The notes under the pieces are model-generated. The model was given only the letters and a program-made list of their open reading frames with translations. It did not search any database and was not told the DNA's origin. From UBA1672 sp050633325 (GTDB lineage Bacteria > Pseudomonadota > Alphaproteobacteria > Micavibrionales > Micavibrionaceae), in NCBI GenBank assembly GCA_050633325.1, contig JBOEGH010000006.1, positions 248,001-312,000 on the forward strand: 64,000 nt of DNA, given 5' to 3'. Below, in pieces: positions 35,747 through 44,356 of this stretch; position 1 is the first letter of the stretch; every line of letters starts with the position of its first letter. A program made the position numbers and the translations under genes.

Positions 35747-36639
35747 ATATTCACCCTATTATTACTGTCTGATAGATATAGGATGTTTTTGAGTGTTTCG
35801 GCGATATCGTCGTTATTATCGTACAATATATATGACCAGTTTTTATCATGGCAGAGCGCCCTTATTTGATTAATATGATCATTTATACGTTTTTTGTATT
35901 CTTTTCGTATTGATGAAACATTGCTTATAAGTTCGTACTGGTTGTCACCATTGCCTTCAAAGCGTATGCGGCCTTTATAGTTAAGCTCAATCTCTGAAAA
36001 GTCCAAGGTTTGAATTAGTAAACCATTTTGCGCATTTGCCGATATGTTTGATATACTTTGTGATATTTCTTCTATAGGGGACAGAAAATCACCAATTCCA
36101 ATGAATGATGCATGATTTGGAATTGCAAAATTCATCGTATCAGGCAAATCTGAGTTTATATTAGATTGTTGTAATAGCATTTGCCCGATATTTTGTACTT
36201 TTTCTTCACTATTTCCTGTTTTAAGGTCTCCGAATATTCCTATTTGTTCGCCTGACTTACGCATTAACATAGCCAAAGAAACAGCAATGATATGTGCGCA
36301 ATCTTGTTTTGTGTAATTGTCTAAATCTGATGTGAAATCCATTGATGAACCGCTGGCGCACCATAGATATGTTTTTTGTGTGGTCTGCCATTCTCTTTGT
36401 TTTATTAAAACGTGATCGCCTTTCGCCGATTGTCGCCAATCAATATCTTGTGGTCGGTCTGTATCTTGGTATTCACGAAACTGCCAAAATTTTTCACCTG
36501 CCCCTGATTTCCTTTGGGCGTGTGTACCATGCACAATATTGTTAGACACTTTTTCTGCTTTTATCATCAGCGCAGGAAGGTCAGAAATATTATTTTCTGC
36601 TTCACGTCGTAACTGTAATATATCTGACAACTTTCTCAA
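35743..36639 (-). CDS. DUF58 domain-containing protein
   Basis: This 298-residue protein has the DUF58 signature: GEKFWQFREYQDTDRPQDIDWRQSAKGDHVLIKQRE at about residues 47-83. A vWA-like fold follows (WCASGSSMDFTSD), and no membrane helix is evident. DUF58 proteins accompany MoxR AAA+ ATPases and are thought to be their clients or partners in envelope or metal-insertion tasks. It lies 9 bp downstream of moxR. Confidence 0.88.
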   Translation of the reverse strand: MRKLSDILQLRREAENNISDLPALMIKAEKVSNNIVHGTHAQRKSGAGEKFWQFREYQDTDRPQDIDWRQSAKGDHVLIKQREWQTTQKTYLWCASGSSMDFTSDLDNYTKQDCAHIIAVSLAMLMRKSGEQIGIFGDLKTGNSEEKVQNIGQMLLQQSNINSDLPDTMNFAIPNHASFIGIGDFLSPIEEISQSISNISANAQNGLLIQTLDFSEIELNYKGRIRFEGNGDNQYELISNVSSIRKEYKKRINDHINQIRALCHDKNWSYILYDNNDDIAETLKNILYLSDSNNRVNI

Positions 36640-36648
36640 TTAAAGCTC

Positions 36649-37626
36649 CTAAAGGTTTTGGGAAATGTCAGATATTATATTGTCTATAGTAATGTCTTGC
36701 GCCCTTGCTTTGAAGTTAAGAGCCATTCTGTGTCTTAGAATAGGGGTTGATAATGCGATTACATCTTCTTCCAATGGTGCGTTTCTACCCTGCAGTAAAG
36801 CGCGCGCCCTTACCGCAAGCATCAGGCCTTGCGCACCACGAGGACCCGGCGCCCATGTTACATATTCATTCACCAAATCTGATGTGCTTTCTCCTGGTCT
36901 TAAGCTGCGCACTAATGTAAGTATCATGTCAACAACACCATCGCTTATTGGCATTTCTCTTACCAAATGTTGTATTTCTTGCAAAGACTCGCCATTAATG
37001 ACTGCCTTTACATCATTGGATTTATTCGTTGTCGTGCTCAGAATTATCTCACGCTCTGATTTTGCATCAGGATAATCAACGTTAATTTGCATCATGAATC
37101 TGTCAAGTTGAGCTTCTGGTAATGGGTATGTTCCTTCTTGCTCAATCGGGTTTTGTGTGGCTAATACATGAAATGGTTCGGGAAGTTCTCTTGTTTTACC
37201 CGCGATAGATATTTCTTTTTCCTGCATTGCCTGTAATAGCGCGCTTTGTGTTCTTGGGGATGCACGGTTAATTTCATCCGCCATGAATAATTGTGTGAAT
37301 ATTGGGCCTTCTATAAAGCGAAATGAACGTTTTCCTTTTGCATCTTCTTCAAGTATTTCCGAGCCGATAATATCAGCAGGCATCAGGTCGGGGGTACATT
37401 GAACGCGACTTGAATTAAGTCCAAAAACTTTAGCAACAGTTTCAACAAGTAATGTTTTAGCCAATCCAGGAACACCCACCAATAACACATGGCCACCAGA
37501 TATCAGTGTGACTAAGGTCTGATCGACAGTGTCATCTTGCCCAATGATGACCTTTGTAATTTCCTCTTTGGCTTCATTTAGGCTTTTATGCGTGTTTTTA
37601 AATATATCCACGGTCTTATCGCTCAT
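36649..37626 (-). CDS. MoxR-family AAA+ ATPase
   Basis: This 325-residue MoxR ATPase has Walker A (GVPGLAKTLLVETVA), Walker B (FMADEINRASPRTQSALLQAM), sensor 1 (VLATQNPIEQEGTYPLPEAQLDRFM) and an arginine-finger/lid region. MoxR proteins act as chaperones for vWA proteins; three such downstream genes fit that pairing. It is the first gene of the leftward operon and starts 86 bp from the divergent CCA-adding enzyme. Confidence 0.92.
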   Translation of the reverse strand: MSDKTVDIFKNTHKSLNEAKEEITKVIIGQDDTVDQTLVTLISGGHVLLVGVPGLAKTLLVETVAKVFGLNSSRVQCTPDLMPADIIGSEILEEDAKGKRSFRFIEGPIFTQLFMADEINRASPRTQSALLQAMQEKEISIAGKTRELPEPFHVLATQNPIEQEGTYPLPEAQLDRFMMQINVDYPDAKSEREIILSTTTNKSNDVKAVINGESLQEIQHLVREMPISDGVVDMILTLVRSLRPGESTSDLVNEYVTWAPGPRGAQGLMLAVRARALLQGRNAPLEEDVIALSTPILRHRMALNFKARAQDITIDNIISDISQNL

Positions 37627-37712
37627 GGTATTTAGTCCTTCTCAAAAGATTCGCGTAAGGTATAATACGAAATATTCATGTAAATGCATGCTTTTTAGAG
37701 TGAAAATTTAAG

Positions 37713-38930
37713 ATGTCCCAAAAAAATCCATTAAAGGTAAAGCGCCATATTGTTCGTCCAAACTGGTTACTATCGACGGAAACACAAAAATTGTTCAAGG
37801 TTTTACAAGGCGGTGTTCCTGATGATGAACCGCAAGCTTTGTTCGTAGGAGGTTGTGTTCGCAATACTTTGTTAGATGAAAAGGTGGAGGATTTTGATGT
37901 CGCTACGCCTTTGTCACCTGATGAGGTTACCAATATTTTAGAGGCTGCAGATATAAAAGTAATCCCCACAGGTATAGATCATGGAACGGTAACGGTTCTT
38001 ATTGGTGATTATGCTTATGAGGTCACCACATTACGCCATGATAAAGAAACCGATGGTAGGCATGCGGTTGTTGCTTATACTGATTCATGGGTTGATGATG
38101 CGCGCAGGCGTGACTTTACGGTTAATACTCTACTGATGGACCTAAGGGGAAATGTATATGATCCTTTGGATAGCGGCTTAAGTGATATTGATGCAAAATG
38201 TATTCGTTTTGTTGGAAATGCAAATACGAGAATTGAAGAAGATCATTTGCGTATTTTACGGTTTTTTAGATTTTCTGCACAGTATAGCAGTGGAGAATTC
38301 GATAAAGAGGGGCTGGATGCCTGTAAAAATGGTGCTGAACACATAAATAAATTGTCAAGAGAGCGAATAACGCAAGAAATGTTTAAAATTCTATCCTCTG
38401 AAAAGCCATATAAAACGCTTAATGTAATGTTAGAGCATGAAATCCTTGATGAAATTATGTTTTTTAAAGAAAACCCTAAATTTTTTGAGCATTTTTGCAA
38501 TTTTCAATCACGTTTTAGGTTAAATGCTCTTTCTTCGCGTTTATTCGTTTTTGCAAATATGGATTTTAGTAATATTCAATTGATGGGTAAGTTGATTTTA
38601 TTTCCTAAGGTGTTCTTAAAAGATATGAAGGCGATTGCGGGTGCGCTGGAACTTCCTGACCTTTCATGCGACCATGCTGTACAACGCAGTGTGTATAGGT
38701 TTGGTAGGTCTGCGACGGCGCAAGCGCTTATGATTGAGCTGGCTCAAGATCGTGTCATGAATTCTTATGCGTCTACTGCTTTAGACATTATACAGAACTG
38801 GGATGTGCCTGATTTCCCTGTTAGCGGAGGGGACTTGATGGCACGCGGTATGAAAGCCGGCCCCGAATTAGGGGCAGAGCTTAATCGGCTCGAGCAAGAG
38901 TGGATAGATAATGGGTTTAAGCTCAGCTAG
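37713..38930 (+). CDS. cca: CCA tRNA nucleotidyltransferase
   Basis: This 405-residue class II nucleotidyltransferase adds or repairs the 3' CCA of tRNAs. The catalytic motif is FVGGCVRNTLLDEKVEDFD with metal-binding D60 and D62. The RRD motif (DDARRRDFTVNTLL) for nucleotide choice follows, then the RNA-binding helical part (EDHLRILRFFRFSAQY). It could also be annotated as poly(A) polymerase-related, but length and motifs fit CCA addition. It ends 1 bp from convergent hemF. Confidence 0.93.
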   Translation: MSQKNPLKVKRHIVRPNWLLSTETQKLFKVLQGGVPDDEPQALFVGGCVRNTLLDEKVEDFDVATPLSPDEVTNILEAADIKVIPTGIDHGTVTVLIGDYAYEVTTLRHDKETDGRHAVVAYTDSWVDDARRRDFTVNTLLMDLRGNVYDPLDSGLSDIDAKCIRFVGNANTRIEEDHLRILRFFRFSAQYSSGEFDKEGLDACKNGAEHINKLSRERITQEMFKILSSEKPYKTLNVMLEHEILDEIMFFKENPKFFEHFCNFQSRFRLNALSSRLFVFANMDFSNIQLMGKLILFPKVFLKDMKAIAGALELPDLSCDHAVQRSVYRFGRSATAQALMIELAQDRVMNSYASTALDIIQNWDVPDFPVSGGDLMARGMKAGPELGAELNRLEQEWIDNGFKLS

Positions 38931-38931
38931 C

Positions 38932-39822
38932 CTATGGCCATTTTACCTCTGGTGGCATGGACATTAATATTGCCTCGGTATTGCCGCCGGTTTTCAAGCC
39001 AAACATAGTTCCACGATCATGCAATAGATTAAATTCTACGTAGCGACCACGTTTTATAAGTTGATGTTCACGCTGTTCTTCGTTCCATTCATTGTTCATT
39101 GATCGACGAACAATGTCACAATATATGTCTTTAAATGTTGTGCCGACATCTTGAACGAATTTAAAATCATTATCCCATTCTTTGCGATCTAAGTAATCAA
39201 AGAATATACCACCAACACCACGAGGTTCATTCCTGTGGGGTAGGAAGAAATATCTATCGCACCATTCTTTAAATTCAGGATAATATTCAGGATCATGCCT
39301 GTCACAGCAATTTTTAAGTGCCGCGTGAAAGTCAGAAGTATCTTTCTCATCAGGAAACATAGGTGTTAAATCTGCGCCACCGCCAAACCAGCTTTTTGAT
39401 GTTGCTATCATTCGTGTGTTCATGTGAACCGCAGGAACTAGGGGGGAATGCATATGCGCGACTAATGAAATTCCTGATGCCCAGAACTCACCATTGCTTT
39501 CTTCCGCTCCAGGTATTTGTTTTGCAAACTCTTCTGAAAATTTCCCATGAACCAAAGAAAAGTTCACACCAACCTTTTCAAAAACTCTGCCACGCATAAC
39601 AGCCATACGTCCGCCACCCTTAAGCACTGACCCTGAGGGGTTTTCTTTGTCACTATCTGCACGGTTCCAATCTGTTTTCTCAAACTTCCCCGCGGCGGAG
39701 TCGATGTTATGGCCAGTGTCCAGATCTTGTTCAATGTCCTCAAAGGCATCACATATTTGGTCTTGTAAGTTTTTAAACCAATCTGATGCTGTTTGTTTTT
39801 TGTTTTCCATTATTTGGTCCAT
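38932..39822 (-). CDS. hemF: Oxygen-dependent coproporphyrinogen III oxidase HemF
   Basis: HemF, 296 residues, converts coproporphyrinogen III to protoporphyrinogen IX using oxygen, late in heme synthesis. Conserved segments are GGGRMAVMRGRVFEKVGVN, MIATSKSWFGGGADLTPMFP, FLPHRNEPRGVGGIFFDY and RGRYVEFNLLHDRGTMFGLKTGGN. It overlaps trmL by 13 bp. It points to aerobic metabolism, and the bc1 operon that needs heme lies just beyond trmL. Confidence 0.97.
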   Translation of the reverse strand: MDQIMENKKQTASDWFKNLQDQICDAFEDIEQDLDTGHNIDSAAGKFEKTDWNRADSDKENPSGSVLKGGGRMAVMRGRVFEKVGVNFSLVHGKFSEEFAKQIPGAEESNGEFWASGISLVAHMHSPLVPAVHMNTRMIATSKSWFGGGADLTPMFPDEKDTSDFHAALKNCCDRHDPEYYPEFKEWCDRYFFLPHRNEPRGVGGIFFDYLDRKEWDNDFKFVQDVGTTFKDIYCDIVRRSMNNEWNEEQREHQLIKRGRYVEFNLLHDRGTMFGLKTGGNTEAILMSMPPEVKWP

Positions 39823-40262
39823 TCCGTTTGTCTGATTGCTTCACCCAAAATCATTGATGTTGCGTTTACTATGTTTAAAGATCGTAAGCCATGCTTCATT
39901 GGGATGCATATACGATTATGCACACTATCGTGAACATTATCCGGTACTCCGGCGCTTTCCCTTCCTGCTAGTAATATATCGTTATCATTGAATTGGAAAT
40001 CCGCGTAGGGGGTCTCTGTCTTTGTAGACATCAAAATAATACGGTGATCAGATTTGTATAAATCAAAAAAATCATTCCAGCTATTATGTTTAGTTATTGT
40101 GATTTTATCATAATAATCCAAAGCAGATTGCCTGATCTTTCTGGCGTCCCATAAAAATCCACAGGGCTCAATAATATCAAGTGACGCACCCATACATGCG
40201 CATAAACGCATCATAGCGCCCAGATTTTGGGGGATGTCTGGCTGGTATAGGGCGATTTTCAA
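39810..40262 (-). CDS. trmL: tRNA (cytidine/uridine-34-2'-O)-methyltransferase TrmL
   Basis: TrmL, 150 residues, is a SPOUT methyltransferase that 2'-O-methylates the wobble base of some tRNA-Leu. The trefoil-knot motifs are visible: DIPQNLGAMMRLCACMGASLDIIEPCGF, LLAGRESAGVPDNV and IPMKHGLRSLNIVNATSM. Length is normal. It precedes hemF in a leftward pair and is divergent from petA. Confidence 0.94.
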   Translation of the reverse strand: MKIALYQPDIPQNLGAMMRLCACMGASLDIIEPCGFLWDARKIRQSALDYYDKITITKHNSWNDFFDLYKSDHRIILMSTKTETPYADFQFNDNDILLAGRESAGVPDNVHDSVHNRICIPMKHGLRSLNIVNATSMILGEAIRQTEWTK

Positions 40263-40427
40263 TTTTTTCTCCTGCTAAATATTGCCCACATTTATTAAAC
40301 TTTATTGCATAAGATTACAATTTTCTTTTAAAGGCTGGAAAGGTTGGACTTGATCTATTATAAAGGGAGAGTTAAAAGACTGTTTCAAATATTAGATTCT
40401 ATTAAATTTAAAGAGATTAAGACAAAA

Positions 40428-40988
40428 ATGTCAGCCGATACAAAAACAAATAATGATAGCCCACATAGTGAAGAAGGCGAAACTCGCCGCGACTTCATGC
40501 AATTACTTGCCTCTGCCTTTGGTGTAGTGGGTGGGGCACTTGCCGCTTGGCCAATGATAAACTCTCTTAATCCTGCGAAGGATACTTTGGCTCTTGCCAC
40601 TGTTGAGGTTGATATAAGTGGCATACCTAAAGGTGAAGCTAAAACTATCATGTGGCAAGGTAAACCGGTTTTTGTTCGCCACAGAACTGATGAAGAAATT
40701 AAAATGGCCGAAGCTGTTGATGTTCAGGCTCTTACAGATAAGCAAACTGATAAAGAACGCATCAAGCGCCCTGAATGGCTTGTTACTATTGGTGTTTGTA
40801 CACATTTGGGTTGCGTTCCTGTAGGTCAGAAGATGACTGAAACACGTGGTGATTATGGTGGGTGGTTTTGCCCATGTCATGGGTCTCACTACGACACTTC
40901 GGGGCGTATACGTAAAGGTCCTGCACCTAAGAACTTGGCTGTACCGCCTTATAAATTTGTTAACGACACAACTATAAAGATTGGATAA
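40428..40988 (+). CDS. petA: Ubiquinol-cytochrome c reductase Rieske iron-sulfur subunit
   Basis: This Rieske subunit of about 186 residues carries the 2Fe-2S cluster of complex III. A twin-arginine type anchor (RRDFMQLLASAFGVVGGALAAWPMI) gives one membrane helix. The cluster motifs CTHLGC and CPCHGSHYDTSGR are intact, followed by GPAPKNLAVPPY. I chose ATG 40428 by comparison with family N-termini; the frame is open to TTG 40344, and the ribosome site at the chosen start is weak. It is the first gene of petABC. Confidence 0.95.
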   Translation: MSADTKTNNDSPHSEEGETRRDFMQLLASAFGVVGGALAAWPMINSLNPAKDTLALATVEVDISGIPKGEAKTIMWQGKPVFVRHRTDEEIKMAEAVDVQALTDKQTDKERIKRPEWLVTIGVCTHLGCVPVGQKMTETRGDYGGWFCPCHGSHYDTSGRIRKGPAPKNLAVPPYKFVNDTTIKIG

Positions 40989-40993
40989 TAGAG

Positions 40994-42550
40994 ATGGGAC
41001 ACGGAACTCGTGAAGAATTTAGTAATCCGATCGTAGAGTGGGTGGATTCCCGTCTACCGGTCTTTACTATGATGCAAAAGGAATACGGGGTTTTTCCAAC
41101 GCCGCGTAATTTCAACTGGTTTTGGAATTTTGGCGCTATTGCTATGTTCATGCTAATTACTATGATTGTGACTGGTATTGTTCTTGCAATGCATTATACG
41201 GCAAATACTGAACTCGCATTTGACAGTGTAGAGCGTATTACCCGCGATGTTAATGGTGGTTGGTTGCTTCGTAATCTGCACATGAACGGCGCGTCTTTCT
41301 TCTTTATTGCCGTTTACATACATATTTTCCGCGGCATGTATTATGGTTCTTATAAAGGACCACGTGAATTACTGTGGATCTTAGGTGTTGTTATTTTCTT
41401 GTTGATGATGGCAACGGCATTTATCGGTTATGTTCTTCCTTGGGGGCAAATGAGCCTTTGGGGTGCTACAGTTATTACTAACCTGTTCTCTGCAATTCCT
41501 TTTGTGGGTGATAGTATCGTGACGCTTCTTTGGGGTGGGTTTGCCGTTGATAACCCAACTCTAACTCGTTTCTTTGCGCTGCATTTTTTATTGCCGTTTG
41601 TTATCTTTGCTGTTGTGTTTCTTCATATTTGGGCATTACACGTTACAGGATCAAATAATCCATTGGGTATTGAGCCGAAAGGGCCACAAGATACATTGCC
41701 GTTTCATCCGTATTATACGATGAAAGACTTTTTCGGCATGATTGTGTTCATGATTTTCTATGCGTTGTTTGTGTTTTATGCACCCGATGCTTTAGGACAT
41801 CCTGATAACTATATACCGGCTAATCCTATGGTAACGCCACCGCACATCGTTCCTGAATGGTACTTCTTGCCTTTCTATGCGATTTTGCGTGCGATTACTT
41901 TTAACTTTAACTTGTTTATGCTTGCTGGCCTTGGTCTGTTGGCGGTGTTTATGGTTGAATTTATCTGGCGTTATAAGCCGAAATATCTGTCGACATTACA
42001 AGGTGTGATATTACTTGTTGTTGGTGGAGCTTTGGCTTTGTTTGGTTTGTTGGCTGACTTTAATCAGACATGGGGTATTCCTATGACTGCTGCGACGCAA
42101 GTTCCTATTTCTGCGAAATTTGGTGGTGTTCTTGCAATGTTTGGATCGATTGGTCTTCTGGTTGTATTACCATGGTTAGACAGTCATCCAATCAGGTCTG
42201 CACGCTTCCGCCCATTGTTCCGTATTGCTGTACTTGTATTTACTTTTAGTGTGTTCGTTCTTGGTTATGCGGGTTCACAACCGGCGGATAAAGTGTATTT
42301 GTCGACATGTCTTGGTGATGCGCATGCTTGTGAAGCGGTTGCGCATGGTGATGAAAGTCACATAGAAGAAGGTCATGAACCGACGATATTAAAATTCGAT
42401 AACACAATGTTGGCTCAGGTGTTTACCGGGTTATATTTCGCATTCTTTCTAATTATCTTGCCACTTTTAAGCCGCTTTGAAAAAGGTCGTGAATTACCGA
42501 CTTCAATTCACGAGGCTGTATTGGCAAAAAAACAAAAAGCAGGAGCATAG
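40994..42550 (+). CDS. petB: Ubiquinol-cytochrome c reductase cytochrome b subunit (extended)
   Basis: Cytochrome b of the bc1 complex oxidises quinol and carries hemes bL and bH. The heme histidines appear in LHMNGASFFFIAVYIHIFRG and HFLLPFVIFAVVFLHIWALH; the Qo motif PEWY is intact. At 518 residues it is much longer than the usual 400-430. About 70 residues (302-372) after LRAI add two hydrophobic segments, and a periplasmic loop near 437-470 with two cysteines is also extra. The gene lies 5 bp after petA and 3 bp before petC. Confidence 0.95.
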   Translation: MGHGTREEFSNPIVEWVDSRLPVFTMMQKEYGVFPTPRNFNWFWNFGAIAMFMLITMIVTGIVLAMHYTANTELAFDSVERITRDVNGGWLLRNLHMNGASFFFIAVYIHIFRGMYYGSYKGPRELLWILGVVIFLLMMATAFIGYVLPWGQMSLWGATVITNLFSAIPFVGDSIVTLLWGGFAVDNPTLTRFFALHFLLPFVIFAVVFLHIWALHVTGSNNPLGIEPKGPQDTLPFHPYYTMKDFFGMIVFMIFYALFVFYAPDALGHPDNYIPANPMVTPPHIVPEWYFLPFYAILRAITFNFNLFMLAGLGLLAVFMVEFIWRYKPKYLSTLQGVILLVVGGALALFGLLADFNQTWGIPMTAATQVPISAKFGGVLAMFGSIGLLVVLPWLDSHPIRSARFRPLFRIAVLVFTFSVFVLGYAGSQPADKVYLSTCLGDAHACEAVAHGDESHIEEGHEPTILKFDNTMLAQVFTGLYFAFFLIILPLLSRFEKGRELPTSIHEAVLAKKQKAGA

Positions 42551-42553
42551 TTA

Positions 42554-43321
42554 ATGTTTACTCGTAACTTATTAACGGCAGTTATTATTGGTCTAACTCC
42601 TGTTTCTGCAGCTGTTGCTGCTGGTGGTGGTGGCCCGGCTATACCTTCACAAAATTGGAGCTTTAGCGGCGCATTCGGCACTTATGATAAGGCATCTTTA
42701 CAACGTGGTTATAAAATATACCGTGAAGTTTGTGCATCTTGTCATTCGATGAAGCGCATATATTTTCGAAATTTAGAAGATCTAGGTTATAACGAAGCGC
42801 AAATTAAAAATATCGCTGCGGAATATGCTGTTGAAGATGGTCCAAATGATGAAGGTGACATGTTCGAACGTCCTGCATTGCCAAGTGACGCATTTGTTTC
42901 TCCATTTGCAAATGACAATGCGGCTAAATATGCAAATGGTGGTGCATTACCGCCAGATTTATCGCTTATTACTAAGGCGCGCGCAAATGGTTCTAATTAT
43001 ATACATGCGTTGATTACAGGTTATGAAGAAAACCCACCACATGGTGAAACTGTTTCTGATGGTCAATATTGGAACACATATTTCCCTGGTCATAAGCTTT
43101 CAATGGCTCCACCACTAATGGATGGTCAGGTGTCTTATGAGGATAGTACCCCTGAAACTCTGGATCAATATGCACATGATATAGCTCACTTCCTTACATG
43201 GGCTGCTGATCCACATATGGAAGAGCGTAAATCAACAGGATTTAAGGTTATTATATTCCTGATTATTTTTGCTTCAGTAATGTTGTCGGTAAAACGTAAA
43301 GTTTGGGCAGATGCACACTGA
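42554..43321 (+). CDS. petC: Ubiquinol-cytochrome c reductase cytochrome c1 subunit
   Basis: Cytochrome c1, 255 residues, accepts electrons from the Rieske center. It has a signal peptide ending near AVAA (20-23), the heme motif C60-A-S-C63-H64, the GALPPDLSLI segment, an axial-methionine region (LSMAPPLMDGQ) and a C-terminal membrane anchor (VIIFLIIFASVMLSVKRKVW). It closes the petABC operon, and a terminator follows. Confidence 0.96.
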   Translation: MFTRNLLTAVIIGLTPVSAAVAAGGGGPAIPSQNWSFSGAFGTYDKASLQRGYKIYREVCASCHSMKRIYFRNLEDLGYNEAQIKNIAAEYAVEDGPNDEGDMFERPALPSDAFVSPFANDNAAKYANGGALPPDLSLITKARANGSNYIHALITGYEENPPHGETVSDGQYWNTYFPGHKLSMAPPLMDGQVSYEDSTPETLDQYAHDIAHFLTWAADPHMEERKSTGFKVIIFLIIFASVMLSVKRKVWADAH

Positions 43322-43348
43322 TGCTTAATATTTTAAATTAATGATCAT

Positions 43349-43384
43349 AAATGCGTCTGCTTTCATTATCAGGCGCATTTTTAT
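43349..43384 (+). terminator. Rho-independent terminator after petABC
   Basis: An 11-bp stem with one wobble (AAATGCGTCTG / CAGGCGCATTT), a 10-nt loop and a T-rich tail follow the petC stop by 27 bases. Confidence 0.8.
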
Positions 43385-43401
43385 ATTGTAGGTGATGATA
43401 A

Positions 43402-43953
43402 TTGAGAGACACTAAAAAAGAAGTAATCAAATTCTGGTTTGAGGAAACATTACCTCAACAATGGTTTCAGAAAAGTGATGCGTTTGATGATGATATTAAA
43501 GAGCGCTTTATGGTTACTTATGATATGGCTCGCAAGGGTTTGTGTTCTGATTGGGCGAAAGACGCGGATGGTGTTTTGGCACTTTGTTTGGTGCTTGACC
43601 AGTTTCCACGTAATATGTTTAGAGGCTCTCCTAAGGCGTTTGAAACAGACGATGTAGCCTTGGAGATAGTTAAGGAAGCGCTTAACAAGGGGTTTGATTG
43701 TCTTTTATCACCAGAGAAAAGACGATTTATTTATATTCCTTTTATGCACAGTGAAAATATATCGGACCAAAAGCGAAGTGTTTCATTGTTTGAAACCATG
43801 AAAGATTCTGATCCTATTAGCTATGAGTATGCGCTAAAGCATCTTGAGGTTATTGAGCGTTTTGGTCGTTTTGCACACAGGAATGCAGTTCTTGGTCGCA
43901 AGAGTTCTGCCGATGAGTTGGAATATCTTAAACTTCCGGGGGCAGGGTTTTAA
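43402..43953 (+). CDS. DUF924 family protein
   Basis: This 183-residue, all-helical protein matches DUF924, a TPR-like fold. Typical segments are VIKFWFEETLPQQWFQKSDAFD, LVLDQFPRNMFRGSPKAFETD and RRFIYIPFMHSENISDQ. The start is TTG at 43402 with GGTGATG just upstream. Function is unknown in the family. It lies directly after the petC terminator. Confidence 0.88.
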   Translation: MRDTKKEVIKFWFEETLPQQWFQKSDAFDDDIKERFMVTYDMARKGLCSDWAKDADGVLALCLVLDQFPRNMFRGSPKAFETDDVALEIVKEALNKGFDCLLSPEKRRFIYIPFMHSENISDQKRSVSLFETMKDSDPISYEYALKHLEVIERFGRFAHRNAVLGRKSSADELEYLKLPGAGF

Positions 43954-44092
43954 TAACCGAATCAGTTCATATGTTTTTATCGATCATGTATTTTTAAATA
44001 TATGATATTAAATGATAATTGTATATTTTTGCATTTGCTTTCATTTTCGTTATATCATTTTCGTATCATGAAATTTCTATAGGAGGATATGT

Positions 44093-44284
44093 ATGTCTGT
44101 GTCAAAGGTTTCTGTCAGTTCACGTGTAGAGGCACTCAGGGAAAAACATAGGTTGTTGTCTGAAGAAGTAGAGAAGGCTCATAGTGATTTATCAACAACC
44201 GACTATTATCTTTCTCAGATTAAAAAACAAAAGTTAATGGTGAAGCAAGAGCTGGAAAGCGCAGAAAGCCGTGTGGCAAGCTAG
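44093..44284 (+). CDS. YdcH/DUF465 small helical protein
   Basis: This 63-residue helical-hairpin protein fits the DUF465 (YdcH) pattern: VEALREKHRLLSEEVEKA...YLSQIKKQKLMVKQEL. A strong AGGAGGA ribosome site lies upstream, and a perfect terminator lies downstream. The family is widespread in alphaproteobacteria and its role is unknown. Confidence 0.8.
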   Translation: MSVSKVSVSSRVEALREKHRLLSEEVEKAHSDLSTTDYYLSQIKKQKLMVKQELESAESRVAS

Positions 44285-44306
44285 ATTTATAAATTAATGT
44301 GAATGT

Positions 44307-44339
44307 AAAAAAAGCCGAGACTATTGCTCGGCTTTTTTA
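44307..44339. terminator. Bidirectional terminator between YdcH-like gene and trcR
   Basis: A perfect 12-bp stem (AAAAAAGCCGAG / CTCGGCTTTTTT) with a 7-nt loop has an A run before it and a T run after it, so it can end transcription from both converging genes. Confidence 0.9.
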
Positions 44340-44356
44340 TTGAATCTAAAAACTTG

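Noticed and set aside
40344..40427. TTG start giving a 28-residue longer Rieske protein
   Set aside because: The extension is unlike Rieske N-termini; the ATG at 40428 fits, although its ribosome site is weak.
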